64,000 bases of DNA, from positions 46,110 through 110,109 of the forward strand of contig CACXMA010000007.1 in assembly GCA_902768665.1 (NCBI GenBank), read 5' to 3'. The notes below the pieces were generated by a model that had not been told where the DNA came from, did not search any database, and worked only from the letters and a program-made list of their open reading frames with translations. Made by a program: the position numbers and the translations under genes. This document shows positions 24,274 to 31,241 of this stretch, one piece after another. This DNA is from an uncultured Bacteroidia bacterium. GTDB lineage: Bacteria; Bacteroidota; Bacteroidia; Bacteroidales; UBA932. Within the stretch, counting starts at the first letter, position 1, and every line of letters starts with the position of its first letter.

Positions 24274-24639
24274 ATGGCACAGATTCAGAGTGAAAAGCAG
24301 TACAACGCCCTTCTTGCGCGCATCGACCGTCTTTTTTTCGAGACGGATGAGAAAACGCCGGCGGATGACCCCCGCTTGCTGGAATTGGATGTTCTTACCA
24401 CTCTGGTCGAAGAATATGAAAAGGAGCATTTCCCGATCAAGGCTCCTACCCTGGCGGAAGTCATCGCCGATCGTCTGGCCGAGTCTGGTATGAATCAAAA
24501 GGAAGCGGCTGTCCTTCTCGGGATGTCAGCGCCCAGGCTGTGCGACATCATGAGCGGGAAAACGCTCCCGACTTATGAGCAAGCGCGTTCTATTTCCGTA
24601 AAGCTGAATATTCCGGCATCGATTGTCCTTGCCGTCTAG
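24274..24639 (+). CDS. higA: HigA-type antitoxin with HTH
   Basis: 121 residues. The N-terminal part is an alpha-helical region rich in acidic residues (about 1-60) that should wrap the toxin. APTLAEVIADRLAESGMNQK starts the XRE-type helix-turn-helix, with AAVLLGMSAPRLCDIMSGKT as recognition part. HigA normally binds its own promoter and represses the pair, so an operator is expected around 23935-23970. Its stop codon TAG lies in the sequence CTAG, whose other strand is the stop of truA: the two genes end in a 4-base overlap. Confidence 0.93.
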   Translation: MAQIQSEKQYNALLARIDRLFFETDEKTPADDPRLLELDVLTTLVEEYEKEHFPIKAPTLAEVIADRLAESGMNQKEAAVLLGMSAPRLCDIMSGKTLPTYEQARSISVKLNIPASIVLAV

Positions 24640-25421
24640 TCGTCAGGATAGCCGACGCGCGACAGGAAGAGGGCGTGGCCGGGGACGGACTCGCCGGCGT
24701 CGGAGCGGGATCCGCCGCCATCCAGCAGGGACAGGATCCATTCCGGCGGCTGCTTTCCGCGGCCGACCTCCAGCAGCGACCCGACGATGGCGCGGACCAT
24801 GTTCCGAAGAAAGCGGTTCGCACTCACGCGAAACATCAGGTAATCGCCCTCCTTCGCCGGATAATGGAGCAGGGAGACGTGCGTGGGCGTGTAGGCGGAC
24901 CACTGCGCGAAAGTCACCGTGCAGACGGGTGACACGTTGTCGCTGCCCGTTTTTTCGAAACAGGAGAAATCATGCGTTCCGAGCAGATACTGCGCGGCGG
25001 CGTTCATCTTCTCCACGTCCAGCGGAATCCTGAGGTAATAGGAATGGTCGGCCACGAACGGGTCTTGCCGCCGGTGGAGAAAATAGGTGTATTCCCGCTC
25101 GTTCGCCGTGAAGCGCGCATGGAAGTCGGAAGGGGCTTCGCAAAGCGAATGAATCACGATCTGAGGGGGCGTGATGGCATTTAATTTGTAGAGTAAATCG
25201 CCGGCTCCCATCGGTAGGGGCGCGGCCGTGTCGAAGTGGGCGACATACCCTATGGCATTGACCCCGGCATCGGTCCGGCCCGCACCCGTGACACCGATTT
25301 CCTCCCGCAGGAGGGTCTTCAGGGCAGCTTCCAGAAAGCCCTGGACCGTCTTGTCGGCCGGTTGGATTTGCCAGCCGCTGAGACCGGTGCCGTCGTAGGA
25401 GAGCTCGAGACGATAACGCAT
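24636..25421 (-). CDS. truA: tRNA pseudouridine synthase A
   Basis: 261 residues from the ATG at 25421 (MRYRLELSYDGTGLSGWQIQ), the normal TruA size. It changes uridines 38-40 of the tRNA anticodon stem to pseudouridine. GAGRTDAGVNAIGYVAHF holds the catalytic Asp. FHARFTANEREYTYFLHR and FRVSANRFLRNMVRAIVGSL are the other family blocks. A far longer reading of the frame exists upstream but would lie antisense inside moxR. A minus-strand TATTTTTG lies 16 nt before the start. Confidence 0.97.
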   Translation of the reverse strand: MRYRLELSYDGTGLSGWQIQPADKTVQGFLEAALKTLLREEIGVTGAGRTDAGVNAIGYVAHFDTAAPLPMGAGDLLYKLNAITPPQIVIHSLCEAPSDFHARFTANEREYTYFLHRRQDPFVADHSYYLRIPLDVEKMNAAAQYLLGTHDFSCFEKTGSDNVSPVCTVTFAQWSAYTPTHVSLLHYPAKEGDYLMFRVSANRFLRNMVRAIVGSLLEVGRGKQPPEWILSLLDGGGSRSDAGESVPGHALFLSRVGYPDD

Positions 25422-25437
25422 AACCAAGGATTTGATG

Positions 25438-25445
25438 CAAAAATA
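25438..25445 (-). promoter_or_regulatory. -7 box TATTTTTG for truA
   Basis: The minus strand reads TATTTTTG, 16 nt before the truA ATG, in the 33-bp divergent gap with moxR. No clean plus-strand box is seen in so short a gap. Confidence 0.5.
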
Positions 25446-25454
25446 ACAATAAAA

Positions 25455-26447
25455 ATGGAGAATGTAAACATTAAGGAACTCAACGACAGGATCCAGAAAG
25501 AAAGCGCCTTCACGGACCTTCTCACGCTCGAAATGGGCAAGGTCATCGTGGGCCAGAAGCACCTCGTGGACAATCTCCTGATCGGTCTGCTCTCCGGCGG
25601 ACACATCCTTCTCGAAGGCGTCCCGGGTCTTGCCAAGACCCTCGCCATCAACACCCTCTCCCAGGCAGTCAACGCGAAGTTCAGCCGCATCCAGTTTACC
25701 CCGGACCTTCTCCCTGCGGACGTGATCGGTACCATGATCTACTCCCAGAAGAGCGAGTCCTTCCAGGTACACAAGGGCCCTGTCTTCGCGAATTTCGTCC
25801 TGGCCGATGAAATCAACCGAAGCCCTGCCAAGGTCCAGAGCGCCCTGCTCGAGGCCATGCAGGAGCACCAGGTCACCATCGGCGACCAGACTTTCGCCCT
25901 GCCGGAGCCCTTCCTCGTGATGGCGACGCAGAACCCGATCGAGCAGGAAGGCACCTATCCGCTTCCCGAAGCGCAGGTGGATCGTTTCATGCTCAAGGTC
26001 GTGGTCAGCTATCCCGAGAAGGAAGAGGAGCGCCAGATCATCCGCATGAACAATCTCGGCGAGTTCCCGAAGGCATCCCCGGTCGTCAGTCCCGAGGACA
26101 TCGTCCGCGCCCGCAGCGTCGTGAAGGACGTCTACATGGACGAAAAGATCGAGCGCTACATCGTCGACCTCGTCTATGCGACCCGCACCCCGGAAGCGTA
26201 CGGGCTGGAGAAGGCCAAAAGCCTCATCGCCTACGGCGCCTCCCCGCGTGCCAGCATCTCCCTCTCCCTCGCCGCGAAAGCCTATGCCTTCATCAAGCGC
26301 CGCGGCTATGTCATCCCCGAGGATGTCCGCGCCGTGCTGCCGGAGGTGATGCGCCACCGCATCGGGCTGACCTATGAGGCCGAGGCCGAGAACGTCACGA
26401 CCGAAGAGCTCATCAGCGATATCGTCAACGCCGTCATCGTTCCGTAA
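25455..26447 (+). CDS. moxR: MoxR-family AAA+ ATPase of the bat operon
   Basis: 330 residues from the ATG at 25455 (MENVNIKELND). AAA+ ATPase of the MoxR class: Walker A GVPGLAKT near residue 56, Walker B VLADEINRSPAK near residue 116, sensor 1 MATQNPIEQEGTYPLPEAQ near residue 156, and sensor 2 GASPRASISL near residue 261. MoxR proteins act as chaperones that insert cofactors or mature complexes together with vWA-domain partners. Here the DUF58 gene and two vWA genes (batA, batB) follow directly, the standard Bacteroides aerotolerance layout. Confidence 0.96.
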   Translation: MENVNIKELNDRIQKESAFTDLLTLEMGKVIVGQKHLVDNLLIGLLSGGHILLEGVPGLAKTLAINTLSQAVNAKFSRIQFTPDLLPADVIGTMIYSQKSESFQVHKGPVFANFVLADEINRSPAKVQSALLEAMQEHQVTIGDQTFALPEPFLVMATQNPIEQEGTYPLPEAQVDRFMLKVVVSYPEKEEERQIIRMNNLGEFPKASPVVSPEDIVRARSVVKDVYMDEKIERYIVDLVYATRTPEAYGLEKAKSLIAYGASPRASISLSLAAKAYAFIKRRGYVIPEDVRAVLPEVMRHRIGLTYEAEAENVTTEELISDIVNAVIVP

Positions 26448-26453
26448 CGCATT

Positions 26454-27347
26454 ATGGCATCTTCCCTTACACAGAGCGAACTGCTTGCGAAAGTCCGCAA
26501 GATAGAGATCCGGACAAAGGCTCTCTCCCATCAGATTTTCGCCGGAGAGTACCATTCCGCCTTCAAGGGGCGGGGCATGGCCTTCAGCGAGGTCCGGGAG
26601 TACCGCTACGGGGATGATGTCCGCCTGATGGACTGGAACGTGTCGGCGCGCATGAGCGCCCCGTACGTCAAGGTCTTCGAGGAGGAGCGCGAACTGACGC
26701 TGATGCTCCTTGTCGATGTGAGCCGCAGCGGCCTGTTCGGGACGGCGACCCGCACCAAGCGGGACCTGATAGCCGAAGTGGCCGCCGTGCTGGCCTTTTC
26801 CGCCATCCTCAACAACGACAAGGTCGGCGCCATCTTCTTCAGCGACCGCATCGAGAAGTTCATCCCTCCGAAGAAGGGCCGTACGCACCTGCTGCACATC
26901 ATCCGCGAGATCATCACCCTCGAGCCCGCCTCCGACGGCACTTCCATCGGGACGGCGCTGGAGTACCTCACCGGCGTGATGAAGCAGAAGGGAACGGCCT
27001 TCGTGCTGTCGGACATGCTCGATGTCGACGAGGCCGGAAAGCCGAAGTACGAGGACGCGCTGAAGGTCGCCGCCATGCGTCACGACCTGTCCGTGATCCG
27101 GGTCCATGACCCCCGCGAAGAGACCCTCCCTGCTGTCGGCCCGGTCCATATCAAAGACGCCGAGACGGGTGCGGCCCGCTGGATCAACACCGACTCCCGC
27201 CGGGTCCGGAGGGAGTATGAGGAGTGGTTCCGGACAGTCGGCGCCGAGGCGGAGAAGCTCCTGCGCAAGTATCAGGTGGGCAGTGTCGACATCCGCACGG
27301 ACGAAGACTATGTAAGGAGCCTTCGCGGACTGTTTGAAAAGATATAG
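26454..27347 (+). CDS. DUF58-domain protein (vWA-like)
   Basis: 297 residues, cytoplasmic. GRGMAFSEVREYRYGDDVRL (first Arg-Tyr part) and DWNVSARMSAPYVKVFEEE are the DUF58 core. The following LMLLVDVSRSGLFGT is a vWA-like strand with a MIDAS-type DVSRS. DUF58 genes follow moxR in the bat operon of Bacteroides and in many other genomes, and the product is thought to work with the ATPase. It starts 6 nt after moxR. Confidence 0.93.
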   Translation: MASSLTQSELLAKVRKIEIRTKALSHQIFAGEYHSAFKGRGMAFSEVREYRYGDDVRLMDWNVSARMSAPYVKVFEEERELTLMLLVDVSRSGLFGTATRTKRDLIAEVAAVLAFSAILNNDKVGAIFFSDRIEKFIPPKKGRTHLLHIIREIITLEPASDGTSIGTALEYLTGVMKQKGTAFVLSDMLDVDEAGKPKYEDALKVAAMRHDLSVIRVHDPREETLPAVGPVHIKDAETGAARWINTDSRRVRREYEEWFRTVGAEAEKLLRKYQVGSVDIRTDEDYVRSLRGLFEKI

Positions 27348-27353
27348 AAAGTG

Positions 27354-28397
27354 ATGAAAGTCAAAAACATAGCGCTTTTCCTGATCCTTGGCGCCGCGGC
27401 CTTTTCCGGCTGCGGAAAGAAGGATGCGCCGGTGCCGGTCCTGCCGGAGCCGGAGCCCGGGGAGAGCTACCTGATCCAGCTACAGACGCGGGATTCCGTG
27501 TTGATTGCGGACCAGCTCCGCTATGGCTTCCGGGTGGAGGGCATCATCGACGGCAATCCGTTTCAGCCCCTGCCCGAAAAGCCCGCCCTGCCCGGTGTCC
27601 GCTTCCTCGGCGAGTGGCAGGTCGACACGCTGGAAACCCGCAGCGAAGGCGGTCTGGAGGTCCATGACCTCGATGTCCATCTCCGGCTGACCAGTTTCGA
27701 CGAAGGCTCCTACGAGCTGCCGGAACTCGGCGCCGTCGTCGGCTGTTATGACGGCGGCAGCGACACGCTCCGCTTCGGAAGCCGGACGCTCGAGGTGCGG
27801 AACTGTCCCGTGGATACGGCGAAATTCGCCCCGGACGTGCTGGACATCCCCTCGACGGCGCTGATCCGCTATCCCTGGACGAAAAAGGAAATCTGGACAG
27901 TCACTGGCCTGTCGGCCGGCGGACTTGTCCTTCTGGCCCTTCTCGTGCTGCTGGTTCTCTGGCTGATCCGGCGCTACCGTCGCAAACTCCTTCCTCCGGT
28001 GCAGGAGCCGGCCCATATCCGGGCGCTCCGCAAGATCGACGCCTATCGCGACAGTGCCTGGTGGAAGCCCGAGCGTCAGAAAGGATTCTATTCCGGCATC
28101 ACGGATTCCCTCAAGGAATACATCGGCGACCGCTATGGCTTCGATGCGCCGGAAATGACCTCCGGCGAGGTCCTGCACCATCTCAAGACGCGCACAGACC
28201 TCGACAAGGACCTCCGCGCGGGCCTTGGCCATCTGTTTGAAGTCGCGGACTTTGTGAAGTTCGCCAAGCACACGGTCGATGACGCCGAGAACGCATCCGT
28301 CGTGCCATTCGCCACGAATTTCGTGACGGCGACCTGGCAGCAGGCGATCGAGGCCGAGGCCGAGGCCGAGAATAAAAAGAAGGAGGCGGGACAATGA
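27354..28397 (+). CDS. Bat-operon lipoprotein with one membrane anchor
   Basis: 347 residues from the ATG at 27354; a GTG three bases earlier is in frame. A lipoprotein-type signal (lipobox FSGCGKK) leads into a beta-rich extracytoplasmic domain (about 25-180). A strong membrane helix lies near residues 186-208 (LVLLALLVLLVLWLI), then RRYRRK and a cytoplasmic helical domain with DSAWWKPERQKGFYSGIT and LKEYIGDRYGFDAPEMTSGE. In Bacteroides a gene of this kind sits between the DUF58 gene and batA; its role is not known. Having both a lipid anchor and a transmembrane helix is odd. Its 3' end overlaps batA by 4 bp and carries the Shine-Dalgarno site for it. Confidence 0.8.
   Translation: MKVKNIALFLILGAAAFSGCGKKDAPVPVLPEPEPGESYLIQLQTRDSVLIADQLRYGFRVEGIIDGNPFQPLPEKPALPGVRFLGEWQVDTLETRSEGGLEVHDLDVHLRLTSFDEGSYELPELGAVVGCYDGGSDTLRFGSRTLEVRNCPVDTAKFAPDVLDIPSTALIRYPWTKKEIWTVTGLSAGGLVLLALLVLLVLWLIRRYRRKLLPPVQEPAHIRALRKIDAYRDSAWWKPERQKGFYSGITDSLKEYIGDRYGFDAPEMTSGEVLHHLKTRTDLDKDLRAGLGHLFEVADFVKFAKHTVDDAENASVVPFATNFVTATWQQAIEAEAEAENKKKEAGQ
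28380..28386 (+). promoter_or_regulatory. Strong Shine-Dalgarno site for batA
   Basis: AAGGAGG, 7 nt before the batA ATG at 28394, inside the end of the preceding gene. Such sites are rare in Bacteroidetes, whose ribosomes hide the anti-SD. Confidence 0.6.
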
Positions 28398-29371
28398 TCG
28401 GCGCATATTCTTTCCTCCATCCGAGGCTGCTGTGGCTTCTCGTCATTCCGCTGCTGCTGATTGCCCTCTATCTGTATAGGGAGCTGCGCGACCGGAAGCC
28501 GCACCTTCGCGTCTCGACGGCCCTTCCGCTTCGCAGCCGCTTCTCGCTGCTGGGGATTCTCCGGCATGTTCCGTTTGCGCTCCGCATCCTCGCGCTTTGC
28601 TGCATCATTCTCGCTCTGGCGCGTCCGCGGACGGCTTCCGTGAGCGAGTGGACGAGCACGGAGGGCATCGACATCATGATGGCCCTCGACGTGTCCGGCA
28701 GTATGGACACGCGCGATTTCGACGGCGGCATGAGCCGTATCGACGCCATGAAGGTGACCGCGGCGCAGTTTGTCGACGGGCGCCCGGCGGACCGGCTCGG
28801 ACTGGTCCTGTTCGGGGCGGAGAGCTATACGCTCTGCCCGCTGACGGGAGACAAGAACGTGCTGGTGGACCTTCTCGGCGGCATCCAGATCGGTTTTGTC
28901 GACGAGAACGGCACCGCCATCGGCGAGGGTCTTGCCACGGCCGTGTCCCGCATCCGCGACTCCGAGGCCAAGAGCAAGGTCGTCATCCTGCTGACCGACG
29001 GCGTCAACAACACCGGCGGCGTGTCACCGGCCAACGCGGCGGATCTCGCCGTCAGCGCCGGCGTCAAGGTCTACACCATCGGCATGGCCGGGGATTTCCG
29101 TCCTTGGGGCAGCCAGGTGGAATATGAGGACACCTTCGACGAGAAGCTCCTCCAGGAGATCGCCGACAAAACTGGCGGCCGCTATTTCAAGGCCACGAAC
29201 AATACCAAATTTGCTGAAATCTACGCCGAAATCAACGAGCTTGACAAGACCGAGCTCCAGGTTTCGAGCCGGACGCACTATGACGAGCTCTTCCCGACGC
29301 TGGGCCTGCTGGCCCTCGTCTGTCTGCTCGCCGAGGCGCTGCTCCGGCTGTTGATGCGGCGTTTGCCATAG
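28394..29371 (+). CDS. batA: BatA, vWA-domain membrane protein
   Basis: 325 residues. Two membrane helices at the N-terminus (LLWLLVIPLLLIALYLY and HVPFALRILALCCIILAL) flank a short basic loop. A von Willebrand factor A domain follows with the MIDAS site DVSGSMD near residue 99, then VILLTDGVNNTGG, and a final membrane helix (LGLLALVCLLAEALLRLL). In Bacteroides fragilis the batA-E genes support aerotolerance. It overlaps the lipoprotein gene by 4 bp and is preceded by AAGGAGG at ideal spacing. Confidence 0.95.
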   Translation: MIGAYSFLHPRLLWLLVIPLLLIALYLYRELRDRKPHLRVSTALPLRSRFSLLGILRHVPFALRILALCCIILALARPRTASVSEWTSTEGIDIMMALDVSGSMDTRDFDGGMSRIDAMKVTAAQFVDGRPADRLGLVLFGAESYTLCPLTGDKNVLVDLLGGIQIGFVDENGTAIGEGLATAVSRIRDSEAKSKVVILLTDGVNNTGGVSPANAADLAVSAGVKVYTIGMAGDFRPWGSQVEYEDTFDEKLLQEIADKTGGRYFKATNNTKFAEIYAEINELDKTELQVSSRTHYDELFPTLGLLALVCLLAEALLRLLMRRLP

Positions 29372-29377
29372 GGAGGA
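29371..29377 (+). promoter_or_regulatory. Strong Shine-Dalgarno site for batB
   Basis: GGGAGGA, about 8 nt before the ATG at 29385. It decides that ATG over the in-frame GTG at 29382, though the two differ by one codon. Confidence 0.55.
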
Positions 29378-29384
29378 CGATGTG

Positions 29385-30413
29385 ATGAACGAAACGACCA
29401 TACTCTGGGTCCATCCCGAATATCTGTGGCTTCTCGTGCTGGTGCCGCTGCTGCCGGTGGCCTATGCCGTGAAGGAATCCCTTCGCCGGCGCCGTCTGCG
29501 CCGGTTCGGCGACGAGGAGCTGGTCCGCGAGCTGATGCCGTCCTGGAACCCGGCCATAGGTTGGGTGCGGGTGGTGCTTTTCGCGCTGGCCCTCGGCCTT
29601 TTCACCGTCGGTCTCGCCCGGCCCCGTACCGGGTCGAAATATGCCGAGAAGACCGTCAGCGGCTCCCATATCGTCATTGCGCTCGACGTGTCGAACTCGA
29701 TGCTCGCGCAGGATTATTCCCCGAACCGGCTCGAGCGGGCGAAATACGCCATCCGCCGGCTGACCCGAAGCCTGGAAGGCGGCGGCCGCAGGGCCGACCG
29801 CATCGGCCTGGTGGTCTTCGCCGGGGACGCCTATGTACAGCTGCCGGTGACGGCCGACTATGCCTCGGCTGACCTTTTCCTCGACGGCATTTCCACCGGT
29901 TCCGTCGCCATCCAGGGCACGGACATCGCGAAGGCGCTGACCGTCGCTTCCCGCTGCCTGATGGACGAGAGCGATGCCGGCAAGGCCATCGTGCTGATTT
30001 CCGACGGCGAGAGCCATGAAGACGATCCGGTGCCGGTCGCGGAGTCGATCCACGCCAACGGCATCGACATCTACACGATCGGTGTCGGCGACACCCGCGG
30101 GACTCCCATCATCATCGACGGCGTCGCCATGAAGGACGACGATGACAAGATCGTCACGACCCGGCTCGATGAGAAAGTCCTCGGGGACATCGCCGCGGCG
30201 GGCGGGGGAGCGTACCTCCATGCCACCGACCGGGATTTCGGCCTCGAGAGCGTCGTGTCGGCGCTGAAGGAGCTCAAGGCCTCGGCCTACGACACGCCCG
30301 TATTCGACGACTACGAGGAGCATTACATCTACTTTTACTGGGCTGCGCTCGCGCTGCTGGTGCTGGGACTCCTGCCCGGCGAGCGTCGGCCGAAAAGGAG
30401 GCTGTTCCGATGA
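29385..30413 (+). CDS. batB: BatB, vWA-domain membrane protein
   Basis: 342 residues with the same plan as BatA: two N-terminal helices (LWLLVLVPLLPVAYAV, VRVVLFALALGLFTVG), then a vWA domain with MIDAS ALDVSNSMLAQDYSPNR and AIVLISDGESHEDD, and a C-terminal helix (YIYFYWAALALLVLGLL). BatA and BatB probably pair as membrane-bound metal-dependent adhesion proteins served by MoxR. The gene ends in an ATGA overlap with batC. A 13-nt gap separates it from batA. Confidence 0.95.
   Translation: MNETTILWVHPEYLWLLVLVPLLPVAYAVKESLRRRRLRRFGDEELVRELMPSWNPAIGWVRVVLFALALGLFTVGLARPRTGSKYAEKTVSGSHIVIALDVSNSMLAQDYSPNRLERAKYAIRRLTRSLEGGGRRADRIGLVVFAGDAYVQLPVTADYASADLFLDGISTGSVAIQGTDIAKALTVASRCLMDESDAGKAIVLISDGESHEDDPVPVAESIHANGIDIYTIGVGDTRGTPIIIDGVAMKDDDDKIVTTRLDEKVLGDIAAAGGGAYLHATDRDFGLESVVSALKELKASAYDTPVFDDYEEHYIYFYWAALALLVLGLLPGERRPKRRLFR
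30395..30401 (+). promoter_or_regulatory. Strong Shine-Dalgarno site for batC
   Basis: AAGGAGG, 8 nt before the batC ATG at 30410, within the last codons of batB. Confidence 0.6.
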
Positions 30414-31240
30414 GAAAGATTGTGAATATCATATTGGTGGCCAGCGTATTGGCGCTTGCCTCGTGCTCGCGGGATCCTTTTGTGAGGACCATGCGGGAAG
30501 GTGCAAGGGCCTACGATGAAGGTGACTATACCCGTGCCGCCGGCCTGTTCAAGGAGACACTGGAGGATACGACCTTCGCCGGCCTCTACAATTACGCGCT
30601 GGCAAGCCACGAGGCCGAGGATGACATCGAGGCCATCCGCGCGCTGGATACGCTCCGCAAGCAGGAGCTGGTGCCCGAGGACTATGCCGTCCCGGCGGTG
30701 CTGAACCTGGCGAACGCCTGCCTGACCGAGGCCGTCCGCGAGGAAGCGAAGGAAAACAGCCAGGAGCAGCCTGCGGCTCCGGAGCAGGGGGCGGTGCAGC
30801 AGGGTCAGAAAGCCTCCACGGGCCTTTATCAGCAGGCCATGCAGGCCTATGAGGAGTATCTGCTGGAGGTGCCGGAGGATATGGACGCCAAGGAGCGCTA
30901 CCTCTTCTGCAAGAGCAAGATGCCGCCGCAGGACGGCGGCGGTGGCGGCGGAAGCGACCAGAATCAGGACCAGCAGGATCAGCAGGACCAGGATCAGAAC
31001 CAGGATCAGCAGAACCAAGACCAGAATCAGGACCAGAATCAGGATCAGGATCAGAACGATCAGCAGGATCAAAACCAGGATCAGCAGCAGCAACAGCAAC
31101 AGCCGCAGGATCAGGACCGGCTGAACGAAGAGCAGATCTACAAGATGCTGGAAGCCAAGGAGAAAGAGACCCGCGACAAGCTCGATGAGAAAAAGGCCCG
31201 GGCCATCCAGCTGCGGCAAAAGGACAGGAAAAAATGGTAA
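30410..31240 (+). CDS. batC: BatC, TPR lipoprotein with Asp/Gln/Asn-rich linker
   Basis: 276 residues. The lipobox is LASCSRD. TPR-like helices cover about residues 25-75 (GARAYDEGDYTRAAGLFKE) and 140-175. Then comes a run of about 53 residues (about 182-235) made of D, Q and N only, with DQNQDQQ-type units, encoded by 12-15-bp imperfect DNA repeats (30955-31113). A final charged coiled helix (YKMLEAKEKETRDKLDEKK) closes the protein. BatC with a low-complexity linker is known in Bacteroides. The repeat region is prone to length change by slippage. Confidence 0.9.
   Translation: MRKIVNIILVASVLALASCSRDPFVRTMREGARAYDEGDYTRAAGLFKETLEDTTFAGLYNYALASHEAEDDIEAIRALDTLRKQELVPEDYAVPAVLNLANACLTEAVREEAKENSQEQPAAPEQGAVQQGQKASTGLYQQAMQAYEEYLLEVPEDMDAKERYLFCKSKMPPQDGGGGGGSDQNQDQQDQQDQDQNQDQQNQDQNQDQNQDQDQNDQQDQNQDQQQQQQQPQDQDRLNEEQIYKMLEAKEKETRDKLDEKKARAIQLRQKDRKKW
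30955..31113 (+). repeat. Coding minisatellite (CAGGAT/CAGAAC units) in batC
   Basis: Imperfect repeats of CAGGATCAG and CAGAACCAG, ending in a run of CAG/CAA codons. It stays in frame and encodes the D/Q/N linker. Confidence 0.85.
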
Positions 31241-31241
31241 G

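Noticed and set aside
25422-27149. Long upstream extension of truA on the minus strand
   Set aside because: TruA starts at 25421 by family length and sequence; the rest is antisense to moxR and the DUF58 gene.
30955-31113. CRISPR or non-coding satellite
   Set aside because: The repeats are in frame with batC and encode a low-complexity linker known in BatC proteins.
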